This document shows positions 1 through 6,064 of a stretch of DNA of 7,313 bases, one piece after another. The DNA lies in the NCBI GenBank assembly GCA_023264135.1, contig JALQSZ010000076.1:1-7313 (forward strand). The letters run 5' to 3'. Source of the DNA: Acidimicrobiales bacterium (GTDB lineage: Bacteria > Actinomycetota > Acidimicrobiia > Acidimicrobiales > Acidimicrobilacustridaceae). The first letter of the stretch is position 1; every line of letters begins with the position of its first letter. The notes beneath the pieces were generated by a model. It ran no database searches. It was not told the origin of the DNA and worked only from the letters and a program-made list of their open reading frames with translations. The translations under genes were made by a program, and so were the position numbers.

Positions 1-74
1 CAACCCCTGAAGAACGCCTCCGTACAACCGCGCAACTTGCGAAAGTGCGAATACTCAACGTGCCAAAGCCCCCA

Positions 75-119
75 CACATACCCGCAGCACGCAAACCCGC
101 AACACACGTACCCACAACC
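75..119. repeat. Three imperfect 15-bp tandem repeats
   Basis: Three consecutive 15-bp units start at 75, 90 and 105 and are aligned on a shared ACCC/TACCC core (80-83, 95-98, 110-113). The approximate consensus is CACATACCCGCAACA. The strand is strongly C/A-rich and G-poor. A 15-bp period keeps a reading frame, and two forward frames are open here, giving five-residue repeats such as YPQHA/NPQHT/YPQPA. Neither frame looks like a known protein. The array may be a degenerate coding repeat or a regulatory direct repeat upstream of the flavoprotein gene. Confidence 0.5.
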
Positions 120-150
120 TGCCAACGTGGGAACCAACACTCTTCCAAAC

Positions 151-154
151 AGGG
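151..154 (+). promoter_or_regulatory. Ribosome binding site deciding the ATG at 162
   Basis: AGGG lies 7 nt before the ATG at 162-164. It supports this start over the in-frame GTG at 45, which would add 39 residues of low-complexity sequence outside the protein family. Confidence 0.6.
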
Positions 155-161
155 ATCACCA

Positions 162-788
162 ATGGGACGCGACTACCACAACGGACAACTCGAACTTCAA
201 GAGCAGTTCGATTCAACTCGTCTCGCAGGTCTGCTGGCCGACATCACCACCGACGAGATTTCCGACGAACTCGCGCGCTTCATTGAAGCCAGAGACATGT
301 TCTTCTTGGCCACAGCCGACGAACATGGTCGTCCCGAGAGTTCGTACAAGGGCGGCGAACCTGGCTTTGTGCGCGTGGTCGATCAACACACGATCGTCTT
401 TCCTGTGTACGACGGCAACGGAATGTTCCTTAGCACCGGCAACATCGCAGTCAACCCCCACGTCGGACTGCTGTTTGTGAATTTCACCGACGGAACACGA
501 TTACGTCTGAATGGAACCGCGACGATCGAAACCGACGACAACGCGCTCGCCCTCTTCCCCGGAACGAAAATGGTGATTCGGGTTCGTGCCGAACAGGTCT
601 TCGTGAATTGTCGTCGGTACGTGCATCACTACGAACTCGTGGAGCGGTCAACTTTTGTCCCGAGCGAAACGCACGAACCACCCGTGCCCGATTGGAAAAT
701 GGGGCCGTGGATGGAAGGTCTGCTCCCAGAAGGCGACCCTGCAACGAATCCCGGCGCAAAGGTCGAGGGCGCAACTCCGCAGTTCTGA
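162..788 (+). CDS. PNPOx-like FMN-binding split-barrel protein
   Basis: This 208-aa protein belongs to the pyridoxamine 5'-phosphate oxidase-like flavin-binding family (COG3576-type, recognised from memory). Such cytoplasmic dimers bind FMN or a related cofactor in a split beta-barrel; the substrate cannot be told from sequence. Visible family blocks, in order, are YHNGQLELQEQFDS (5-18), an N-terminal helix to about residue 43, the barrel strand FFLATADEHGRPESS (47-61), SYKGG (61-65), the cofactor-loop-like block DGNGMFLSTGNI (84-95), NPHVGLLFVNF (98-108), the strand LRLNGTATI (114-122), VFVNCRRYVHHY (147-158) and a C-terminal VPDWK (175-179). The length is typical of the family and the frame is intact. 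The start is ATG 162 because AGGG lies 7 nt upstream. It is the only protein gene on the plus strand and converges on the secreted repeat gene with a 4-bp gap, so it is probably unrelated to that cluster. It is unlikely to be the true PdxH enzyme, which has different signatures. Confidence 0.88.
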   Translation: MGRDYHNGQLELQEQFDSTRLAGLLADITTDEISDELARFIEARDMFFLATADEHGRPESSYKGGEPGFVRVVDQHTIVFPVYDGNGMFLSTGNIAVNPHVGLLFVNFTDGTRLRLNGTATIETDDNALALFPGTKMVIRVRAEQVFVNCRRYVHHYELVERSTFVPSETHEPPVPDWKMGPWMEGLLPEGDPATNPGAKVEGATPQF

Positions 789-792
789 GCTG

Positions 793-1989
793 TCAACCAG
801 TGAAGGTCGGCACGACAGGATCCGAAGGCACAGTCGTTGTCGGCGATGACCCAGAACCGTTCAACATCACCGTCAACGTTTCGACAGGTGAGGAGGTAAA
901 GGTCCCAGCCGCAAAACACTTCGTGTCGCTCATACATGACACCCCGCCCAAGAAGTTGTTACGGGACGTGCTCGGGCTTGAGACGATCGACCAACTTGAA
1001 CCATTCCATGACTCAATCAACATCGCATCGCTACTGCCATTATTGACGATGCCGGTGGCGGCACAAGAGGACTGACTTGTGCACGACACCGAATACAAAT
1101 TGTTGGCACCAGCGCCAACATTCGGACTCGACTCCACAGACCACGTCGACCCATTCCACGTCTCCACCAAGTTCCGACCCACAGATCCCTGCTGTGACAC
1201 TCCCACCGCGACGCACCACGTTTGGCTCACACACGAGACAGAACCTAAGTAGTCGAAGATTGTGCCGGCATTCGGACTCGACACCACTGACCACGTCGAC
1301 CCATTCCAATTTTCGACCAACGTCTCAGTTACTGAATTTGACACTGTTTTGCCAACCGCGACGCACCACGACTGACTCAAACACTCCACGTCCCAGAGGG
1401 TGCTGCCATCTGGACCTGGACTGGGGCTTGAAACGATTGACCACGAACTCCCGTTCCACACTTCGATCAACGTCTGATCGATCGAACCCACTTGAGTCGT
1501 TCCAACAGCGACACAGAACGACTGACTCACACACGAGATGGAATTGAACCTGTCATTGACATTGCCAACATTCGGACTTGACACAATCGACCACGTCGTT
1601 CCGTCCCAAACTTCTGCCAACGTCACGTGATTCGAGCCCGTGTTACTAAGACCAACTGCAGCACACCATGACGCGCTCACACACGACACGGAGGAAAGAC
1701 CGTCAGTAACACCAGAATTCGGGCTCGACATCACCGACCATGCAGCGCCATCCCAAACCTCAATGAGCGCCCGACTCGCAAAAGAGACAGTCGCGGTTCC
1801 GACAGCGACACACCACGACTCGCCCACACAATCAACTGCAACGAATTGACTTGCGACAGACCCAACATTGGGACTCGGCACGATGTCCGCCGAATTGATC
1901 GTTGCGCCTGCGGGGGATGCCACGAAAAGCGAGCCCAAAAGAAGTGTCAGCAGCGACACGACCGCAATTGTTGCATTACGAAATTGCAC
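793..1989 (-). CDS. Secreted seven-repeat propeller-like protein
   Basis: I do not recognise a named family. The start is GTG 1989, since GGAG sits 6 nt upstream; a TTG at 2001 is in frame but overlaps that site. The 398-aa product has a signal peptide (hydrophobic 8-24, likely cleavage after SPAGA, about residue 29). Seven ~50-aa repeats follow from about 51 to 378, of the form SVSCVSxSWCVAVG, then TLVExWNGSxWSVVSSPN. Each has a Cys-x5-Cys pair, suited to a disulfide outside the cell, and a WNGSxW turn. A Ser/Thr/Pro linker (SGSSPTTTVPS) leads to the terminal DPVVPTFTG. The last repeat lacks its final strand, while residues 35-41 (DIVPSPN) supply a match to it, as expected for a closed beta-propeller. 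It is a paralogue of the gene at 4054-5283. The role is unknown; an extracellular or surface binding protein is inferred. Confidence 0.85.
   Translation of the reverse strand: MQFRNATIAVVSLLTLLLGSLFVASPAGATINSADIVPSPNVGSVASQFVAVDCVGESWCVAVGTATVSFASRALIEVWDGAAWSVMSSPNSGVTDGLSSVSCVSASWCAAVGLSNTGSNHVTLAEVWDGTTWSIVSSPNVGNVNDRFNSISCVSQSFCVAVGTTQVGSIDQTLIEVWNGSSWSIVSSPSPGPDGSTLWDVECLSQSWCVAVGKTVSNSVTETLVENWNGSTWSVVSSPNAGTIFDYLGSVSCVSQTWCVAVGVSQQGSVGRNLVETWNGSTWSVESSPNVGAGANNLYSVSCTSQSSCAATGIVNNGSSDAMLIESWNGSSWSIVSSPSTSRNNFLGGVSCMSDTKCFAAGTFTSSPVETLTVMLNGSGSSPTTTVPSDPVVPTFTG
856..1839 (-). repeat. Seven ~150-bp tandem coding repeats
   Basis: These repeats encode the ~50-aa units of the 398-aa secreted protein. 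Each unit carries Cys-x5-Cys and WNGSxW or a variant (WDGAAW, WDGTTW). The units have diverged in sequence and some differ by a residue in length, so the array looks old. Confidence 0.8.
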
Positions 1990-2132
1990 GGGGGTCTCCA
2001 AAGATCAGCCAAGTCCTCCGCGTGTAAGACAGGCTATGTGCACACTGCCGTTGCGGTAGGGATGACTATTGAGTTCCGACTTCGTGGCCAGGTCAGACCA
2101 AACCGACCCCCAAGTTCGAGAGTTGCCGCAGT
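1990..2132. other. 143-bp gap between two secreted-protein genes
   Basis: This gap lies between the stop of the eight-repeat gene and the start of the 398-aa gene, both on the minus strand. It is long enough for a promoter, but I found no convincing -35/-10 pair. There is no hairpin with a T-tract that would mark a factor-independent terminator. Only the GGAG site at 1996-1999 is clear. Confidence 0.4.
1996..1999 (-). promoter_or_regulatory. Ribosome binding site deciding the GTG at 1989
   Basis: GGAG on the minus strand lies 6 nt before the GTG at 1987-1989. It overlaps the alternative TTG codon at 1999-2001, which makes that upstream start unlikely. Confidence 0.6.
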
Positions 2133-3644
2133 TCAGCCAGTAAAGGCCGGTGCGACTGGGTCGCTGTTCGCTGATGTCGTTGCGGTGGTCGAGGGTGACG
2201 GTTGGGGCGCCGCCATGCCGGTCACGAACGCCTGAAAGCCGGAACCATCGTTGTAGAAACCGCCGATCGCACAGTTGCCGTCGCTAGAACACGACACCGA
2301 ATTCACCGTTGCGCTGTTGCCGCCAGCGAGCGCGGAAAGCCCAGGCACAGCGATTGCCGAATTCCACGAGCCATTCGACTGCGTTGCCACAAACCCGTGC
2401 GAGCCGGAGCCATCGGTGTAGTAACCGCCCGTAGCGCAGTTGCCGTCACTGGAACATGACAAGGAATTCACGATGGCACCGTTGCCTGTGTTGAGAGTCG
2501 AAAGGCCAGGCACAGTCGTCGCCGAGTTCCACGAACCATTCGTCTGCGTCGCAACGAACACTTGGGAGCCAGAGCCATCTGTATAGAAGCCGCCGATCGA
2601 ACAGTTACCACCACTCGAACACGACACAGAAGTTACCTGCGCATTGTTTCCGACATTCAGCCCAGAAAGACCAGGCACCGCAATCGCTGCGCTCCACGTG
2701 CCATTCAACTGCGAGGCCACAAATCCCAGAGAGCCAGAACCATTGTTGTAGTAGCCACCGACCAAACAACTGCCATCGCTCGAACACGACACAGAAGTCA
2801 CGTGTGCATTGTTTCCGACATTCAGCCCAGAAAGACCAGGCACCGGGATAGCAGTGCCCCACGTGCCATTCGACTGCGAGGCCACAAAACCTTGAGAGCC
2901 AGAACCATTGTTGTAGTAGCCACCGACCAAACAGTTACCGTTACTCACACACGACAACGACTCTGCATACGCGTTATTGCCGACGTTGAGCGCAGCAAGA
3001 CCAGGCACCGGGATAGCAGTGCCCCACGTGCCATTCGACTGCGTCGCGACAAAGCCCATGTAGCCCGAACCGCTGTCGTACGAGCCACTGATCGCGCAAT
3101 TGCCGCTACTCGTACACGACATTGACTTCACATACGCGTTAGTCCCAGTGTTGAGTGCTGCGAGACCAGGCACCGGGATAGCAGTGCCCCAGGTGCCATT
3201 CGACTGCGTCGCGACAAAGCCTTGAAAGCCGGAACCATTTCGGTAGAAGCCGCCGATGGCACAGTTCCCGTCACTCGGACACGACACGGCAATCGCTCGC
3301 GCGTTGTTTCCAGTATTGAGCGCAGCAAGACCAGGCACCGGAAGTGCAGTGCCCCACACGCCGTTCGTCTGCGATACCACAAAGCCTTGAGCGCCAGAGC
3401 CGTTGTCGTACGAACCGACGACGGCACAGTTGCCACCACTCGAACACGACACGGTATCGACCAGCGCGTAGTTGCCCGTGTTGAGCGCAGCAAGACCCGG
3501 TACCGCAATCGCGTTATTCCATGTACCCGATGCTCCAGCGGTGGTGAAGTTCAAAAGAACGGCAAAAAGAGTCGAGACCGCTCCGACAAGAGCTACCGCT
3601 GCAAGCGCAGACCGAGACAACGAATAACGGCGAGATTCATTCAC
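2133..3644 (-). CDS. Secreted eight-repeat propeller-like protein
   Basis: No named family is recognised. The start is GTG 3644, with AGGG 8 nt upstream (3653-3656). The 503-aa product has a signal peptide (basic RRYSLSRS, hydrophobic 12-32, likely cleavage after TTAGA at about 38). Eight repeats follow, each exactly 55 aa where complete, starting with VPGL at residue 48 and ending at about 476. Each has VPGLxxLNxGN, a Cys-x5-Cys pair in SVSCSSDGNCAIGG, a YxxGSGxQGFVA strand and NGTWGTAI. The last repeat stops before the NGTW strand; the mature N-terminus (SGTWNNAIAVPG, 39-50) provides one, as in velcro-closed beta-propellers. A Pro/Ser/Thr linker precedes the terminal DPVAPAFTG. The Gly/Asn/Ser-rich, lysine-poor composition fits an exported protein. 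Its stop lies 143 bp upstream of the next minus-strand gene, and it starts 51 bp after the small membrane protein, so co-transcription with the latter is possible. Confidence 0.87.
   Translation of the reverse strand: MNESRRYSLSRSALAAVALVGAVSTLFAVLLNFTTAGASGTWNNAIAVPGLAALNTGNYALVDTVSCSSGGNCAVVGSYDNGSGAQGFVVSQTNGVWGTALPVPGLAALNTGNNARAIAVSCPSDGNCAIGGFYRNGSGFQGFVATQSNGTWGTAIPVPGLAALNTGTNAYVKSMSCTSSGNCAISGSYDSGSGYMGFVATQSNGTWGTAIPVPGLAALNVGNNAYAESLSCVSNGNCLVGGYYNNGSGSQGFVASQSNGTWGTAIPVPGLSGLNVGNNAHVTSVSCSSDGSCLVGGYYNNGSGSLGFVASQLNGTWSAAIAVPGLSGLNVGNNAQVTSVSCSSGGNCSIGGFYTDGSGSQVFVATQTNGSWNSATTVPGLSTLNTGNGAIVNSLSCSSDGNCATGGYYTDGSGSHGFVATQSNGSWNSAIAVPGLSALAGGNSATVNSVSCSSDGNCAIGGFYNDGSGFQAFVTGMAAPQPSPSTTATTSANSDPVAPAFTG
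2217..3503 (-). repeat. Eight 165-bp tandem coding repeats
   Basis: Repeats of exactly 165 bp encode the 55-aa units. The 10-mer CACCGGGATA (plus strand) recurs at 2841, 3006 and 3171, exactly 165 bp apart each time, inside longer stretches that are almost identical. The central units are the most alike and the outer ones more diverged, which suggests recent expansion in the middle. Confidence 0.88.
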
Positions 3645-3695
3645 GCGTGAGACCCTAGTTGCCCGTCACAAGCCTTCCGTCGGGGAGTTTCTGGG

Positions 3696-4010
3696 CTACG
3701 AAGGACCGTTGTGGGCAGGGACGCTATCGACTGCCGACTGCGCTGCGAGTTCCAACCGTGCCGCGCCAAGACCGATGTTGACGCCTGCTCCATAGGCCGA
3801 TGCACCAGACAACACCGTGGCGAGCATTGTGCCCAGCACCAAACTCACCGCCTGTTCTGCACTCAATTCATCGGCAATCCAGAAGCCGATGAACACACCT
3901 GTCCCCACAACACCGATCGCGGCAACGAACCAGCCGAGTCGTTGAAGGACGCGCTCAATTCGCCGAGCATGATCGAGACGGCGCGCAATCTCAACAGGTA
4001 GTTCTTCCAC
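3696..4010 (-). CDS. Small two-helix membrane protein
   Basis: This 104-aa protein is not a family I can name. The start is GTG 4010, fixed by a perfect AGGAGG 6 nt upstream. Residues 1-24 form a charged, amphipathic stretch (EIARRLDHARRIERVLQRL) likely to be helical and cytoplasmic. Two hydrophobic segments follow, about 25-46 (LGWFVAAIGVVGTGVFIGFW) and 54-82, the second Gly/Ala-rich (SGASAYGAGVNIGLGAA). The loop between them is acidic (ADELSAEQ), so by the positive-inside rule both ends should be cytoplasmic. It sits 43 bp after the seven-repeat gene and 51 bp before the eight-repeat gene, all in the same direction, so shared transcription is plausible. A link to export or anchoring of its neighbours is only a guess from position; it has no sortase, secretion or enzymatic motif. 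Confidence 0.75.
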   Translation of the reverse strand: MEELPVEIARRLDHARRIERVLQRLGWFVAAIGVVGTGVFIGFWIADELSAEQAVSLVLGTMLATVLSGASAYGAGVNIGLGAARLELAAQSAVDSVPAHNGPS

Positions 4011-4016
4011 TTTCGG

Positions 4017-4022
4017 CCTCCT
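4017..4022 (-). promoter_or_regulatory. Consensus ribosome binding site for the small membrane protein
   Basis: A perfect AGGAGG on the minus strand lies 6 nt before the GTG at 4010. It is the strongest such site in the window and suggests that this small protein is translated efficiently compared with the repeat proteins around it. Confidence 0.75.
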
Positions 4023-4053
4023 CAGTCCGATGTCTCGACCTGCTCACGAAGGT

Positions 4054-5283
4054 TCAACCGGTGAACGCAGGCACCACCGGGTCGGCCGGCGTCGGGAGCG
4101 ATGTCGTGGTCGGCGCTGGTTCGGGACCCGTCAAGGATTCAATCAAGGTTTTGCCGACGTTGTCATAGGAGTATCCGACCGCGGTGCACCGCGACGTGGT
4201 CACGCACGACACATCACGCAATGCGTCGATGGATTGGGTGGCATTCGGGCTCGGAACCACCGACCACGCCGACCCATCCCAAGATTCCACCAACGTCATC
4301 GGCCGCGAGCTCGCATTCGAGGTACCAACAGCTACGCACGACGATGCACTCATGCATGACACTGCCGACAATCGATCTTGGTGTGTGGTGACATTCGGGC
4401 TCGGAACCACCGACCACGTGGAACCGTTCCATGATTCCACCAACGTCAGCAGTCGCGAGCCGGTATCAATGTTTCCGACTGCCACACATGAAGACCCGTT
4501 CAGGCAGGAGACCGACTCCAGAACTTGGTCAGTCGCGCCGACGTTCGGGCTCGGGACAACCGACCACGCCGAGCCGTTCCACGACTCCACCAAGGTCGAG
4601 AACGATCCACCCGTGGACGTGCGCCCCACTGCAACACATGAGGAAGCACTCGGACACGACACCGAAAAAAGTTGGTCGTAGAACGAACCGGGGCTGGGGC
4701 TTGGGACGACCGACCACACCGAACCGTTCCACGACTCCACCAATGTCCCCACCCCTGAGCCGCTGTCACTGACACCGACGGCAACGCAAGATGTCGGACT
4801 CGCACACGAGACCGAGAGGAGTGCGTCGCTGGTCGCTCCGGCATTGGGGCTGGGAACGATCGACCACACCAAGCCGTTCCACGACTCCACCAAGGTCACG
4901 ATCCGCGAGCCGATATCGGCATACCCGGCGGCGACGCACGACGACTCACTCACGCAGGACACCGACATCATGTAGTCATTGACCGATCCGGTGTTCGGCG
5001 ATGGCACGACCGACCACACCGAACCATTCCACGACTGGATCAACACCGAGTCGCCCGAACCAGAGCGGGTGTAGCCAATAGCGACACAGAACGACTCGCT
5101 CACACACGACACCGACTTGAGGCCATCGTTGATGGTTCCCGCATTGGGACTGGGCACAATGACCGCCGAGTCGATCACTGCCCCGGCCGTCGCCGGAGCG
5201 AAAAGAGAGACGGCCACCAAGGCCAGCGCCAAGAAACCGACGACAATCGCTTGGCGGAACCGGGCGACAACAACTGATTGCAC
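4054..5283 (-). CDS. Secreted seven-repeat propeller-like protein (paralogue)
   Basis: This 409-aa protein is a paralogue of the one at 793-1989; no named family is recognised. A GTG at 5283 is the first usual start codon of the frame. GGGGAG lies 12 nt upstream, rather far, so the start is less certain than elsewhere. The signal peptide has a hydrophobic core at about 12-30 and a likely cleavage after ATAGA (35). Seven repeats run from residue 57 with a period of exactly 50 aa, each with SVSCVSxSSCVAVG followed by TLVESWNGSxWSVVPSPN. Every unit has a Cys-x5-Cys pair. The seventh ends at TLIESLTG without the final strand, which the mature N-terminus (SAVIVPSPN, 39-47) appears to supply. A Pro/Thr linker leads to the terminal DPVVPAFTG. 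The protein is probably extracellular or surface-bound; its ligand is unknown. The upstream 120-bp gap contains a hairpin (5318-5336). Confidence 0.86.
   Translation of the reverse strand: MQSVVVARFRQAIVVGFLALALVAVSLFAPATAGAVIDSAVIVPSPNAGTINDGLKSVSCVSESFCVAIGYTRSGSGDSVLIQSWNGSVWSVVPSPNTGSVNDYMMSVSCVSESSCVAAGYADIGSRIVTLVESWNGLVWSIVPSPNAGATSDALLSVSCASPTSCVAVGVSDSGSGVGTLVESWNGSVWSVVPSPSPGSFYDQLFSVSCPSASSCVAVGRTSTGGSFSTLVESWNGSAWSVVPSPNVGATDQVLESVSCLNGSSCVAVGNIDTGSRLLTLVESWNGSTWSVVPSPNVTTHQDRLSAVSCMSASSCVAVGTSNASSRPMTLVESWDGSAWSVVPSPNATQSIDALRDVSCVTTSRCTAVGYSYDNVGKTLIESLTGPEPAPTTTSLPTPADPVVPAFTG
4126..5115 (-). repeat. Seven 150-bp tandem coding repeats
   Basis: These repeats encode units with a uniform 50-aa spacing in the 409-aa protein. 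The plus-strand reading shows recurring blocks such as CGACCAC followed by CCGTTCCA(C/T)GA(C/T)TCCACCAA. The uniform length contrasts with the slightly uneven units of the paralogue at 856-1839. Confidence 0.83.
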
Positions 5284-5403
5284 GACGAATCGACACTCCC
5301 CGACCAGCGGTCATTCCCGCTTCAACGGTCGAAGCGTCTTGCGATCATCGTATGGCACAGGTCTGCCCATGCCCGGCGATCTCCCGTCGACCTCAGAGCA
5401 ACT
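5284..5403. other. 120-bp intergenic region upstream of the seven-repeat gene
   Basis: This gap separates the single-repeat gene from the seven-repeat gene, both on the minus strand. It contains a perfect 6-bp hairpin (5318-5336) and a TACGAT (minus strand, 5347-5352) that fits the loose actinobacterial -10 pattern TAnnnT. No good -35 element lies at the right distance, so the promoter is tentative. Confidence 0.35.
5318..5336. promoter_or_regulatory. Hairpin in the leader of the seven-repeat gene
   Basis: CGCTTC (5318-5323) and GAAGCG (5331-5336) form a perfect 6-bp inverted repeat around a 7-nt loop, 35 nt before the GTG at 5283. No T-tract follows on either strand, so it is not a standard factor-independent terminator. 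It could be an operator or an RNA leader structure, or be due to chance. Confidence 0.3.
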
Positions 5404-5772
5404 TCAACCGGTGAATGCAGGAACAACGGGATCGCCACCCGATGTGGTGCTAGTGGTTGTTGAAGTCGGCGGATGCGGCGTGACGAGATCAGCCACAAAC
5501 CCCTGCGCGCCGGAACCACCGATGTAGCGGCCGCCGAGGGCGCAGTTGCCGTCACTCGAACACGACACCGATGACACGGTTGCGTCATTGCCGATATTGA
5601 GCGAAACGAGACCAGGCACTGGGATCGCATCGGTCCACGTACCAGAAGCTCCGGCGAACGTCGCCACAGAAACTACGGCAATGAATGTTGCGAACACGCC
5701 GACAATCGCCGCCCTCACGAAAGACGAACGAACCACCGACGATTTTCGGGAGAACTTCATGATCGAGAGCAT
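5404..5772 (-). CDS. Secreted single-repeat protein with the shared C-terminal tail
   Basis: This 122-aa protein (from ATG 5772) is a minimal relative of the 503-aa eight-repeat protein. It has a signal peptide (basic FSRKSSVVRSSFVR, hydrophobic about 21-40, cleavage after TFAGA near 42). One repeat of the 55-aa type follows (SGTWTDAIPVPGL, then SVSCSSDGNCALGG, then GSGAQGFVADL). A Pro/Thr/Ser linker then ends in DPVVPAFTG. The mature part is about 80 aa, far too short for a complete propeller, so it would need to oligomerise or act differently, unless it is a remnant. The reading frame, signal peptide and tail are all intact, which argues against simple decay. The start is uncertain: ATG 5760 and GTG 5832 are in frame, ribosome binding signals are weak, and 5772 has AGG just upstream. 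It lies 120 bp upstream of the seven-repeat gene in the same direction. Confidence 0.72.
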   Translation of the reverse strand: MLSIMKFSRKSSVVRSSFVRAAIVGVFATFIAVVSVATFAGASGTWTDAIPVPGLVSLNIGNDATVSSVSCSSDGNCALGGRYIGGSGAQGFVADLVTPHPPTSTTTSTTSGGDPVVPAFTG

Positions 5773-5992
5773 AGATGCCTGACCCAAAACCCTGAAGTGT
5801 CGATCCTGCTGCGCGAAGGTCTGACTCTGCACCTAGGAACCGCATTCGGTACTCACGCGTGTGCACGGAAACCATCGAACCATCGGTTTGATTGAGCTGA
5901 ACTTTCGACCGCCCAATAGGACCCGAACTACCCTCACCCCATGGCTTCCGGGCTGTTGCGCCGAGTTTCGCGCCACGTTCCGCGCCATCCCC
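5773..5992. other. Divergent intergenic region before tRNA-Arg
   Basis: This 220-bp gap lies between the start of the single-repeat gene (minus strand) and the tRNA (plus strand), so promoters for both should be here. I found no convincing -35/-10 pair. A small 8-bp direct repeat, ACCATCGA/ACCATCGG, occupies 5871-5886 and is flanked by AAACC and GGTTT, which could form a weak stem. Confidence 0.35.
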
Positions 5993-6064
5993 GCCCTCGT
6001 AGCTCAGGGGATAGAGCATTGGTTTCCTAAACCATGTGCGCATGTTCGAGTCATGCCGGGGGCA
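5993..6064 (+). tRNA. tRNA-Arg (anticodon CCT)
   Basis: A full cloverleaf of 72 nt including the discriminator A can be folded by eye. The acceptor stem is GCCCTCG/CGGGGGC (one T-G pair). The D-stem is GCTC/GAGC around AGGGGATA. The anticodon stem is TTGGT/ACCAT with a T-T mismatch at its base and loop TTCCTAA, giving CCT in the anticodon. The variable loop is the short GTGC, and the T-stem GCATG/CATGC is perfect, closing the loop TTCGAGT. It should decode AGG. CCA is not encoded, so it would be added enzymatically. A minus-strand open frame across it is a by-product of the tRNA sequence. Confidence 0.93.

Larger units (their letters stand above)
1..161. other. Upstream region with no convincing gene
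   Basis: The flavoprotein frame stays open to the left edge, with a possible GTG at 45. The extra residues it would add are Pro/His/Thr-rich and unlike the N-terminus of that family, so I read this as leader rather than coding sequence. A frame ending in TGA at 8-10 could be the tail of a gene to the left, but only two codons are visible. Apart from the short repeats at 75-119 and the ribosome binding site at 151-154, I see no promoter that I would defend. Confidence 0.4.

Noticed and set aside
1..480. Open plus-strand frame with YPQHA/NPQHT/YPQPA pentapeptides
   Set aside because: Most of it overlaps the well-supported flavoprotein gene in another frame. The repeats come from the 15-bp DNA array, and no start with a ribosome binding site was found.
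2217..3503. CRISPR array
   Set aside because: The repeats are 165-bp coding units that keep one reading frame, with no short identical repeats separated by unique spacers.
3650..3702. Terminator after the small membrane protein
   Set aside because: A CCTTCGT/ACGGAAGG inverted repeat with a one-base bulge overlaps the stop codon, but its loop is long and there is no T-tract.
4054..4086. Stop readthrough adding a membrane anchor after the PAFTG tail
   Set aside because: The codons after the stop of the 409-aa gene, and likewise of the 503-aa gene, do not encode a hydrophobic segment or a basic tail.
1077..4681. Several plus-strand open frames of 90-190 codons (for example 1077-1547, 2562-3125, 4184-4681)
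   Set aside because: They lie opposite the minus-strand repeat genes, repeat with the same 150 or 165 bp period, are rich in Arg, His and Thr, and have no plausible ribosome binding sites. They are antisense shadows kept open by the repeats.
5871..5886. 8-bp direct repeat ACCATCGA/ACCATCGG as an operator
   Set aside because: Too short and isolated to separate from chance, and not placed relative to any promoter I can define.
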